Source of the DNA: JALNZF01 sp964447405
GTDB taxonomy: Bacteria; Nitrospirota; UBA9217
DNA: 64,000 nt
Assembly (NCBI GenBank): GCA_964447405.1
Contig: CAYUSP010000001.1
Coordinates: 806,001 to 870,000 of the forward strand
Direction of reading: 5' to 3'
Within the stretch, counting starts at the first letter, position 1, and each line of letters opens with the position of its first letter. Positions 52,917-59,693 of the stretch are shown here, piece after piece. The notes beneath the pieces were generated by a model, which had not been told where the DNA came from, did not search any database, and worked only from the letters and a program-made list of their open reading frames with translations. A program made the position numbers and the translations under genes.

Positions 52917-53418
52917 GCCGCGCCTGCACTCCCTTTTTTTGGTAATGTCTGATATCGCGCATCTCCGTTACCAGGTCGGCATGATCCATGACCTGCTTAT
53001 CCGCGTAGCGGCCGGTGATCACTAGCTCCACACCCTTTGGCTTGATGGCCATGAGGTCCAGCAGCTCCTGCACGCTGATCAAACCGTAATGCACAGCTAC
53101 ATTGGCCTCGTCAAGAATCACCACTTCGTACTCCTTGGAGAGCAGGGCGTCCCTGACTTCAGCGTATCCCTCCTGTGCAGCCTTTATGTCAGCCGCGGAA
53201 GGTGTTTTCCCCATCAGAAAGCCCCTGCCGTATTGCCTGATAACGATACGGTCGCTGAGCTCTTCCAGCAGGATATGTTCGCTGCACTTTCGCTTTTTGA
53301 TGAACTGAGCTATGAATATTTTGAATCCCGCTCCCGCAGCCCGGACTGCAAGACCCAGTGCAGCAGTGGTCTTGCCCTTTCCATTGCCCGTGTAGACCTG
53401 TATGTATCCTCTACGCAT
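52900..53418 (-). CDS. cobO: Cob(I)alamin/cobyrinate adenosyltransferase
   Basis: A 172-residue CobA/CobO/BtuR-type transferase with the ATP-binding loop YTGNGKGKTTAALGLAVRAAG, FIAQFIKKRK, and VVILDEANVAVHYGLI. It attaches the 5'-deoxyadenosyl group to cobalt of corrinoids. It overlaps cbiO by 8 bp and cbiD by 17 bp. No insertion array is present. Confidence 0.94.
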   Translation of the reverse strand: MRRGYIQVYTGNGKGKTTAALGLAVRAAGAGFKIFIAQFIKKRKCSEHILLEELSDRIVIRQYGRGFLMGKTPSAADIKAAQEGYAEVRDALLSKEYEVVILDEANVAVHYGLISVQELLDLMAIKPKGVELVITGRYADKQVMDHADLVTEMRDIRHYQKKGVQARRGIEK

Positions 53419-54262
53419 GGATATCCTTCATGGTTTTGATGATCTCCCGCCGGGCCTCGCCTATGGTGAGGGGAATCTTATCAAAAGGCAAGCCGTCCTC
53501 GCGTTTCAACCGGTAGATCAGCTCGGCGATATGGGGGAGCCTCAGTTTCACCTGCGCCATGTCATCAGGCGCGGTAAACACCTCGGCTGGCGGGCCTCCC
53601 CGCACGATCTTGCCTTTGCTCAGGATATACAGGCGGTCCAGGAACAGCGGCACCAGATCCACGCTGTGCGTCGCCATTACGATGGTCACGCCCTGCTCCC
53701 TGTTCAACCGGGTCAGAAGATGCATCATCTTGTATTCGCCCATAGGGTCAAGGCCGGCTGTCGGTTCATCGAGCAGCAGGATCTCATGCCCCATGGCCAG
53801 AAGCCCGGCAATGCAGATCCGCTTCTTCTGTCCAAAGCTCAGATGATGGATGGACTTGCGCGCGAGCCCATCCATTTCCACAGCCTGAAGGGCATTATTC
53901 ACGCGCCGGGCAACCTCGTCTTCCTTGAATCCCATATTCAGCGGCCCGAACGCTATGTCTTCAAATACCGTAGGCGCGAAAAGCTGCTCGTCCGGATTCT
54001 GGAAAACCAGCCCGACCTTTGCATAAATTTCCTTGGGGGACAGTTTTTTGATGTCCTTCCCGTCGAGCAGGACCATTCCCAGGTATCCCCGCACCAATCC
54101 GTCCATTACTTTTAATAAGGTCGTTTTACCCGAGCCATTCGACCCGAGTATGCCGATAAACTCGCCATGGTGCGTCTCAAGCGAAATATCATGGAGCGCA
54201 ATGGTCCCGTCCGCATAGGCAAAGGAATCCACCGTGATTGCCAGCCTTACACGATCTTCCAT
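53411..54262 (-). CDS. cbiO: Cobalt ECF transporter ATPase CbiO
   Basis: A 283-residue ATPase: Walker A GSNGSGKTTLLK, Q-loop VFQNPDEQLFAPTVFEDIAFGP (the ECF-type Q-helix), signature LSFGQKKR, Walker B ILLLDEPTAGLDP, H-loop MATHS. It powers cobalt uptake with CbiQ and CbiM. It overlaps cbiQ by 16 bp. Confidence 0.94.
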   Translation of the reverse strand: MEDRVRLAITVDSFAYADGTIALHDISLETHHGEFIGILGSNGSGKTTLLKVMDGLVRGYLGMVLLDGKDIKKLSPKEIYAKVGLVFQNPDEQLFAPTVFEDIAFGPLNMGFKEDEVARRVNNALQAVEMDGLARKSIHHLSFGQKKRICIAGLLAMGHEILLLDEPTAGLDPMGEYKMMHLLTRLNREQGVTIVMATHSVDLVPLFLDRLYILSKGKIVRGGPPAEVFTAPDDMAQVKLRLPHIAELIYRLKREDGLPFDKIPLTIGEARREIIKTMKDIHA

Positions 54263-55002
54263 ACCGCCCCCGTGACGAATAGGATGAGAGCGGAGAACAT
54301 GACTTCCGACACTTTGAACGATTTGTGCATGAGCATTGGCACGCTGCCGTCGTATCCCCGCTGAACCATGGCAACGGTGGTGCTCTGACTGTTGTCAAAA
54401 GCCCTGATGGTAAGAGATCCTGCAAGGGTGCCGAATGAGCTAAGACCGCGCCTGACACTGGAATAGCCCAGGCGGTTCTTCTGAGCTTGATAGATAACCT
54501 GCGCGTCTTCAAACAGCACGAAGATAGAACGGTACGCAAACATCAGTATTTCGATGAAACCTTTCGGGACCCGGAACCAGGACAAACCCGCCAGAATCTC
54601 GCTGAATGGCGTGGCGAATACTAGCAAGGCGACAAGCGACACCGCGCCGAGGATCCTGCCTGCTATCTGAAGCCCATGAAGCAATCCGTCTTTGTAGCCA
54701 ATGACGGTTAATCCCATGATCTCCGTTGAAAACAGCGCTTCTTTTCCATGAAAAAAGATTGTCAACAACAGCACGATAGCGGCAATGAACATCGGCTCTG
54801 AAAACCGCAAAACCAGAGTACGCAGGGTAATACCAAGCCTGATGCTCTGAAAAAGGCATACCAGCGCTACAAAAAGAGGAAAAATCACTCCTTCACAAGT
54901 CAATATCATCATCAAGACAACAAGAGCGACCACGATCTTGACTCGCGCATCAACTCTTGTGAGGGCTGTTCCCTGTCTTGAATATTCAATAACACTATGC
55001 AT
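54247..55002 (-). CDS. cbiQ: Cobalt ECF transporter transmembrane protein CbiQ
   Basis: A 251-residue T-component with four to five helices (VKIVVALVVLMMILTCEGVIFPLFVALVCL; FIAAIVLLLTIFF) and the coupling motif pair AYRSIFVLFEDAQVIYQAQKNR and ...MVQRGYDGSVPM, whose Arg-Gly region contacts the ATPase. It sits between cbiO and the CbiN-like gene. Confidence 0.93.
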   Translation of the reverse strand: MHSVIEYSRQGTALTRVDARVKIVVALVVLMMILTCEGVIFPLFVALVCLFQSIRLGITLRTLVLRFSEPMFIAAIVLLLTIFFHGKEALFSTEIMGLTVIGYKDGLLHGLQIAGRILGAVSLVALLVFATPFSEILAGLSWFRVPKGFIEILMFAYRSIFVLFEDAQVIYQAQKNRLGYSSVRRGLSSFGTLAGSLTIRAFDNSQSTTVAMVQRGYDGSVPMLMHKSFKVSEVMFSALILFVTGAVWKIV

Positions 55003-55022
55003 ACGATATTCCTAATTATACG

Positions 55023-55355
55023 TCAGCCAGCGGTTTTAGTCTTAGGTGAAGAGGTCGGCGCTTTTTCAACCATAAGGGCACGCCAGTAATATCCCGCAGC
55101 AAATCCGCCGATTACCCCGGCAATAAGAAATACAAAGAGAAGCAGGTCTCCCTGATCCGTATTGATGAGCGGCTGCCTTGCCTCCCTGCCGTGTTCATTG
55201 GCTACTTTTTCCATAACCGCCTTATCAACACCCGGCCATTTTTCAGAGGCAAACGAAATTGCAGCATGCAGCATGTAGCATGTAGCAAGGAAAAGAATAA
55301 TGCCTCGTTTCAATGTACATCCTTGACCCCTGCCCCTTGACCCCTGCCCCTTCAC
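55023..55355 (-). CDS. Cobalt-transport accessory protein (CbiN-like), N-terminus built from repeats
   Basis: A 110-residue protein with a signal-like N-terminus, a periplasmic part (EKWPGVDKAVMEKVANEHGREARQP) and one C-terminal helix (LLLFVFLIAGVIGGFAAGYYW), followed by a short tail. This layout and place in a cbiM-x-cbiQ-cbiO order point to the CbiN/PDGLE-type small subunit. The GTG start overlaps the cbiM stop (GTGA). Residues 1-11 (GQGSRGRGQ) come from a GGGTCAA/GGGGCAG heptamer array, and residues 23-32 of the hydrophobic core (LATCYMLHAA) come from four TGCTACA/TGCTGCA heptamers. Confidence 0.7.
   Translation of the reverse strand: MKGQGSRGRGQGCTLKRGIILFLATCYMLHAAISFASEKWPGVDKAVMEKVANEHGREARQPLINTDQGDLLLFVFLIAGVIGGFAAGYYWRALMVEKAPTSSPKTKTAG
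55261..55288. repeat. Heptamer array (GCAGCAT/GTAGCAT) in the CbiN-like signal region
   Basis: GCAGCAT, GCAGCAT, GTAGCAT, GTAGCAA: four units of period 7. The coding strand reads ATCYMLHAA, part of the hydrophobic N-terminal segment. Confidence 0.85.
55321..55355. repeat. GGGTCAA/GGGGCAG heptamer array across the cbiM-cbiN-like junction
   Basis: CCTTGAC, CCCTGCC, CCTTGAC, CCCTGCC, CCTTCAC: five units, alternating with a 14-bp super-period. It ends in the GTGA overlap that contains the cbiM stop and the start of the CbiN-like gene. Confidence 0.9.
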
Positions 55356-56116
55356 AGTATCGCCTCCTCGGCCTTGATGACTCTCATCTTGACAAGCAAA
55401 TCCGGCCTCTTTTTGTACAGAAGAACGACCATTCCCGCGGTCATTGCGCCTTCAAGGATGCCCAGCGGCAGCTGCGTCGGAACAAAGGCAATGAGAATCT
55501 TCCCGAACAGGGGCAGAAATGGGGCCTCACCCCGGATGCCCGTTGCAAGCTCCGCCGCGGTTGCCAGATAGGTTGCCCAATCCGCCATGAGCCCTGCGGC
55601 AAACGCGGAGACCGCCAGGCTGAACTTGAGAAAACGCAGCGAGCGAAATGTCACATATCCTGCCACGGACCCCGTGATGCCCATGGCAACAATGTTCGCG
55701 CCGAGCGTGCTTAAGCCGCCATGCGACATAAACAGCGCCTGAAGCAGCAGTGCGGCGGCGGCGACAAGCACGCTGACAAAGGGCCCGAGCAGAATGGCTG
55801 AAATGCCGGTGCCTGCCGGGTGCGAGCAAGTGCCTGCCGTGGGAATGGGTATGGGCATACAGGAGATGATAAAAACCACTGCTGCCATCAATCCAACCAG
55901 GGGTTTGAACGACAAATCGTCAGCTGCGAGCTTTCTGAGTTGTATCAGACCAAAACCGACAAACGGCGCAGCAACAATATACCACACCACAGCCCAGGAC
56001 AAGGGCAAGATACCCTCGGAAATGTGCATGGCAAAGGCATTAGAAGATGTGAGCAGTGAAAAGAGCAACGTGAGCATTGAAATGCTCAGTACTTTACGCA
56101 GGTAGGTATTACTCAT
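55352..56116 (-). CDS. cbiM: Cobalt ECF transporter substrate-binding protein CbiM
   Basis: A 254-residue membrane protein. From the ATG at 56116 it begins MSNTYLRKVLSISMLTLLFSLLTSSNAFA, a signal peptide, followed by MHISEGILP, the processed N-terminus whose His residue binds the metal. PTAGTCSHPAGTGISAILLGP is the second metal-loop block. Seven or so helices follow. The frame stays open upstream to a TTG at 56257, overlapping the previous stop, but that extension is translated from an interspersed repeat (GHSRLDPESS) and would bury the signal peptide, so the downstream ATG is preferred. Confidence 0.9.
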   Translation of the reverse strand: MSNTYLRKVLSISMLTLLFSLLTSSNAFAMHISEGILPLSWAVVWYIVAAPFVGFGLIQLRKLAADDLSFKPLVGLMAAVVFIISCMPIPIPTAGTCSHPAGTGISAILLGPFVSVLVAAAALLLQALFMSHGGLSTLGANIVAMGITGSVAGYVTFRSLRFLKFSLAVSAFAAGLMADWATYLATAAELATGIRGEAPFLPLFGKILIAFVPTQLPLGILEGAMTAGMVVLLYKKRPDLLVKMRVIKAEEAIL

Positions 56117-56128
56117 ACCATTGGGAAC

Positions 56129-56201
56129 GTCATTCCTGCGAAAGCAGGAATCCAGGATTTCGAGGGAATGTTTACTTGATTCCGGATCAAGCCTGGAATG
56201 A
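56129..56201. repeat. Interspersed GTCATTCC...GGAATGAC repeat before cbiM
   Basis: The element starts GTCATTCCTGCGAAAGCAGG, with hairpin ATTCCTGC/GCAGGAAT around GAAA, and ends CTGGAATGAC. It resembles the widespread repeat that gives GHSR...RRND peptides when translated. It separates the cbiX-cbiC stop from the cbiM start. Confidence 0.8.
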
Positions 56202-56253
56202 CCGCATATAACCTTGCTGATAACCATATCCATATAACGATTTTGCCGCATTT

Positions 56254-57267
56254 TCAATAATAATTCCCTGCAATCTTGAGCAGCGCATTCACGATCGCCA
56301 CCGCAACGGGCGTACCGCCTTTCCGACCGAGCGCGGTGATAAAGGGGAACTGCTGCTCAGCTAGTAGCGCTTTTGACTCCACAGCCTTCACGAATCCAAC
56401 GGGTACTCCTACAACGAGTAGTTCGGAGCTGCGAGTTCTGAGTTCGGTATTTTTCAGGAGATCAACGGTCTTAAGAAGAGCTGTTGGCGCGTTGCCAATG
56501 GCAATGATTCCGATATTGTTGTTCTCACGCAAAGCCTTCTCTATTCCCATTTCCGTCCTGGTTTTCGTTTCCGTTCCTTGGCCGCCGGTCCCTGGTTCCT
56601 GCTCCAGACTGATACCACAGACGACCTTTCCTCCCCAGGGGGAAAGCCATTTTTTATTGATCCCCGTTCGCACCATTTCAACGTCGGTAAGGATATCCTT
56701 GCCTGCCTTGATCGCGGCAAGGCCCGCATCTACGGCTTGCAAATGGAACTTCAGCGTATCCTTAAAATCGAAATCAGCCGTGGCGTGAATGACTCGCTGC
56801 ACTATGGGCAGCCTGTCAATAGGGACACTGCTCAGGCCAGCCTCTGCTGAAAGTATTTCGAAGCTTCTCTTTTCGATGGCAGCAGGAGCAAGCGGTTCTG
56901 CGGCACTGATCCGTTCCAATACGACATGTGCCAGCTTTTCATGGATACCCAGCGGTTCCGTATAGATGAAATTTACGCCCGGATAGAGCAGACGCGCCTC
57001 CTCGATCATCCCGGGGATGTCCTTGGTCACATGCATGCCCGCGCTCAGGAAAAAGGGATGGAGTATGACTTTCTTCGCCCCCTGCGCCACGCTTTTTTTT
57101 ATCGTGTCCATAATGCCCGGCTCAGCGAACTGAAGATAGGCAACTTTTACGCAATCTTCCGTGCAACCGGCATGCATCATTCCATGCAGCATTCCGGCAA
57201 CACGCTCTAGGTTGTTTGCGTCCTTTTTCGGGCTACCGTGTCCGAGCAGCAGAATGCTTTCCTTCAT
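56254..57267 (-). CDS. cbiX-cbiC: CbiX-CbiC fusion (sirohydrochlorin cobaltochelatase / cobalt-precorrin-8 methylmutase)
   Basis: A 337-residue two-domain protein. CbiX (1-125): ILLLGHGSPKKDAN with the metal His, and HPFFLSAGMHVTKDIP with the second His. CbiC (about 130-337): SFEILSAEAGL, RVIHATADFDF with the catalytic His, and GVPVGFVKAVESK. It inserts cobalt into sirohydrochlorin and, at the end of ring synthesis, migrates the C11 methyl to C12. Two repeat insertions are seen: EQEPGTGGQGTETKTRTE (221-239) and NTELRTRSSEL (274-282), both in loops. The start overlaps cbiA by 35 bp. Confidence 0.92.
   Translation of the reverse strand: MKESILLLGHGSPKKDANNLERVAGMLHGMMHAGCTEDCVKVAYLQFAEPGIMDTIKKSVAQGAKKVILHPFFLSAGMHVTKDIPGMIEEARLLYPGVNFIYTEPLGIHEKLAHVVLERISAAEPLAPAAIEKRSFEILSAEAGLSSVPIDRLPIVQRVIHATADFDFKDTLKFHLQAVDAGLAAIKAGKDILTDVEMVRTGINKKWLSPWGGKVVCGISLEQEPGTGGQGTETKTRTEMGIEKALRENNNIGIIAIGNAPTALLKTVDLLKNTELRTRSSELLVVGVPVGFVKAVESKALLAEQQFPFITALGRKGGTPVAVAIVNALLKIAGNYY
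56421..56448. repeat. Heptamer array inside cbiC part
   Basis: GTTCGGA, GCTGCGA, GTTCTGA, GTTCGGT: four units. The coding strand reads NTELRTRSSEL just before the GVPVGFV motif. Confidence 0.85.
56549..56605. repeat. Degenerate heptamer-like array inside cbiC part
   Basis: GGTCCCT, GGTTCCT, GCTCCAG and a looser series upstream. The protein reads QEPGTGGQGTETKTRTE. Period 7 is clear only in the last three units. Confidence 0.5.
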
Positions 57268-58663
57268 GAATTACACTCTCCTTTACAAAAGCGGCAAACC
57301 GTTCCGCAATGCGCGGATTGCTGCCGAAATGAACATGCACATAACTCGCGAGGGTGTTTTTATACTGCAATCCCTCAGTGAACTGATTATGGCCCGAAGC
57401 GTCAGTTACTGTATAGATGTTCCCCGGACCCCTGCCCTCAACTATCTCCGAATAATGAAACTCATGCCCGCGGACGGTCTCTCCCTTGTTCCCCAGAATG
57501 CAGTCCTGGATCAGCGTGATCTCCCGGTAACCGAGGCGCGGCTTCTTCATCATCCTCGTCTCGAAAGGAAACACCCCAACCATGGGGACAAACCCGTTGT
57601 CAAAGTCATGGATGCCCTTCGAAAGGTACATGAGTCCGCCGCATTCGGCATAGATCGGTTTCCCGGCATCAGCCCAGAATCGCAAAGACGCGAGCATGGC
57701 GGTATTGCCTGACAGCGCCTTCGCATGGATCTCAGGATATCCGCCGCCGATATAAATAACGTCCGCATTCTGGGGGAGTGCCTGATCAACAAGCGGGCTG
57801 AATCGGATGATTTCCACTCCCGCATCGCGCAGCAGATCAAGGTTGTCCTCGTAATAAAAGCTGAACGCTTTGTCAAAAGCCATTGCAATGCGGAATAGAT
57901 GGTTATTCTTCGGGCTCTTCTTGCCTTCGTGATTATGGTCTTTCCCAATCGGCAATTCAGCCTTCTTGATGATTTCATCGATGTTTAATCGACTGACAAC
58001 AGTGTCTGCAAGCTTTTCGATCTTGGCGCAGCCAAGGGGGCTTTCCTCTGCCGTTGTCAGCCCGAGATGCCTGTGCGGAATCTCGAAATCCATATCCCTC
58101 GGGATATACCCGAGTACCGGGACATCACGAATGCCTTGTTTCAGGCGTGCAAAATGATTTTCAGATGCTACCCGGTTGAAGACCACGCCAGCGAGTAAAA
58201 GTTGGGAGTTGGGAGTTGGGAGTTCGTAGTGGGTGGTTTTTGATCCTGACTCCGAACTCTGAACTCCGAACTCGGCAAAGCCGCGGACTATCGCTCCGGC
58301 GCTCTCTGCCATGCCGTAGGCATCGACCACCAGGACAACCGGTACGTTCAGGTGACGCGCCAGGCTTGCCGTGCTCCGCTCGCCGTCATACAGCCCCATG
58401 ACCCCTTCTATCACGGCGAAATCGACGTCGGATGCATGTTTTCTGAAACACCGGTTTACATACTCCTGACCGCACATCCACAGATCAAGATTGCGTGACG
58501 CCCTGCCAGCGGCAATTCGATGCAGGCCCGCATCAATGAAGTCCGGTCCGGCTTTGAACGGCTGGACCGAGAAACCTTTCTTTCTCAGGGCAGCCATGAT
58601 GCCGAGCGCTACGGTCGTCTTTCCTGATCCGCTGTGTGTACCAGCGATTACTATGCCGCGCAT
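57233..58663 (-). CDS. cbiA: Cobyrinate a,c-diamide synthase
   Basis: A 476-residue amidotransferase. The N-terminal ATP-binding half has VIAGTHSGSGKTTVALGIM; the C-terminal class I glutaminase has YAECGGLMYLSKG (nucleophile Cys) and SYVHVHFGSNP (catalytic His). It amidates the a and c acetate groups. Between VRGFAEF and LLAGVVFNRV, where the family has only a few residues, about 25 residues are inserted (130-154: GVQSSESGSK...HYELPTPNSQ). They come from two facing heptamer arrays at 58201-58235 and 58248-58275. Confidence 0.94.
   Translation of the reverse strand: MRGIVIAGTHSGSGKTTVALGIMAALRKKGFSVQPFKAGPDFIDAGLHRIAAGRASRNLDLWMCGQEYVNRCFRKHASDVDFAVIEGVMGLYDGERSTASLARHLNVPVVLVVDAYGMAESAGAIVRGFAEFGVQSSESGSKTTHYELPTPNSQLLLAGVVFNRVASENHFARLKQGIRDVPVLGYIPRDMDFEIPHRHLGLTTAEESPLGCAKIEKLADTVVSRLNIDEIIKKAELPIGKDHNHEGKKSPKNNHLFRIAMAFDKAFSFYYEDNLDLLRDAGVEIIRFSPLVDQALPQNADVIYIGGGYPEIHAKALSGNTAMLASLRFWADAGKPIYAECGGLMYLSKGIHDFDNGFVPMVGVFPFETRMMKKPRLGYREITLIQDCILGNKGETVRGHEFHYSEIVEGRGPGNIYTVTDASGHNQFTEGLQYKNTLASYVHVHFGSNPRIAERFAAFVKESVIHEGKHSAARTR
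58201..58275. repeat. Two facing heptamer arrays inside cbiA
   Basis: GTTGGGA three times, GTTCGTA, GTGGGTG (58201-58235) faces TCCGAAC, TCTGAAC, TCCGAAC (58248-58275). The arms are inverted and can pair. On the cbiA strand the first array gives LPTPNSQ and the second gives FGVQSSES. Confidence 0.92.
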
Positions 58664-58688
58664 TGCGTTCTCATTCTCCTGTTGTCTG

Positions 58689-59693
58689 TCATAGCATGCT
58701 CCTCAATGCCGTAATGACCGAGGCAATACCTGCTGCAACGCATGATGCTATTGCGGTAAGCGTGAGTGCCGTCTGCGATGCCGCGACGAAATCCACCTCG
58801 CCCTCGTCTCCGATAAACGGCTTGTTGCTTAAAACGCCGCCATAGGTGGACGGACCTCCGAGCCTTATGCTGAGCGCCCCAGCCATTGCCGCTTCAGGCA
58901 CACCGCTGTTCGGACTCGGATGCTTCCTGCCGTCCCTGACCATCACGGAATAAGCGCGTCGCGCTGCAGCCAAAGCCTTCCCGGCATCCCTGACCAGTGT
59001 CAGCAAGTACACTGACACGACAATGATCAATCCTGACAATCGGGCGGGAATGAAATTCGCAGCATCATCCAGTTTGGCCGCTGCCCAACCAAAATTGCGG
59101 TACCGATCATTGTTATAACCCACCATGGAGTCCAGCGTGTTTATGCCTTTATATGCCATCGCAAGAGGAAGACCGCCGATAGCCAGATACAGGAGCGGCG
59201 CAACCACTCCGTCGGAAAGATTCTCAGCAAGCGTCTCGATGGCCGCTTTTAGTACACCATGATGAGACAGTTCCTTCGTGTCCCTTCCTACGATCATGCT
59301 GACATGACGTCGGCCTGACTCGAGATCGTTGCCCTTGATCGCGGTGATCACCAGCTTTGCCGAGCTCATGAGTTCGCGTGACGCGATGGTGGTTGCAATA
59401 AGATAAATGAACACAGCGCCGCCGAATATCGCGGCGATCCGGCCCGTGCTGTCGTTCATCAGTGCTGCGACGAATCCGCTCAGGAAATACGCTGGCGCCA
59501 CAATACTGATGACCAGCAGAACTCCCGCGAAACGTTCACCGGAAGGCGACAAAAAGAACCGCCTGAGCATCTGCTCCATGGCACTGATGGCCGTACCGAT
59601 CAATCTGACCGGATGTGGAAGCCATCGGGGATCGCCGATCAGCATATCAAGGGCAAACGCCAGAAGCACCTGAACAGCCGTCACCTCGCTCAT
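58689..59693 (-). CDS. cbiB: Adenosylcobinamide-phosphate synthase
   Basis: A 334-residue integral membrane protein: LLAFALDMLIGDPRWLPHPVRLIG at the N-terminus, VGRDTKELSHHGVLKAAIETLAENLSDGVVAPLLYLAIGG in two blocks, YKGINTLDSMVGY and HPSPNSGVPEAAMAGAL at the C-terminus. It joins the aminopropanol arm to adenosylcobyric acid. It overlaps cbiP by 4 bp. No insertion array is present. Confidence 0.94.
   Translation of the reverse strand: MSEVTAVQVLLAFALDMLIGDPRWLPHPVRLIGTAISAMEQMLRRFFLSPSGERFAGVLLVISIVAPAYFLSGFVAALMNDSTGRIAAIFGGAVFIYLIATTIASRELMSSAKLVITAIKGNDLESGRRHVSMIVGRDTKELSHHGVLKAAIETLAENLSDGVVAPLLYLAIGGLPLAMAYKGINTLDSMVGYNNDRYRNFGWAAAKLDDAANFIPARLSGLIIVVSVYLLTLVRDAGKALAAARRAYSVMVRDGRKHPSPNSGVPEAAMAGALSIRLGGPSTYGGVLSNKPFIGDEGEVDFVAASQTALTLTAIASCVAAGIASVITALRSML

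Noticed and set aside
56117..56257. cbiM starting at TTG 56257, overlapping the cbiC stop
   Set aside because: The extra residues derive from an interspersed repeat and would bury the signal peptide; not fully excluded because the overlap would allow coupling.
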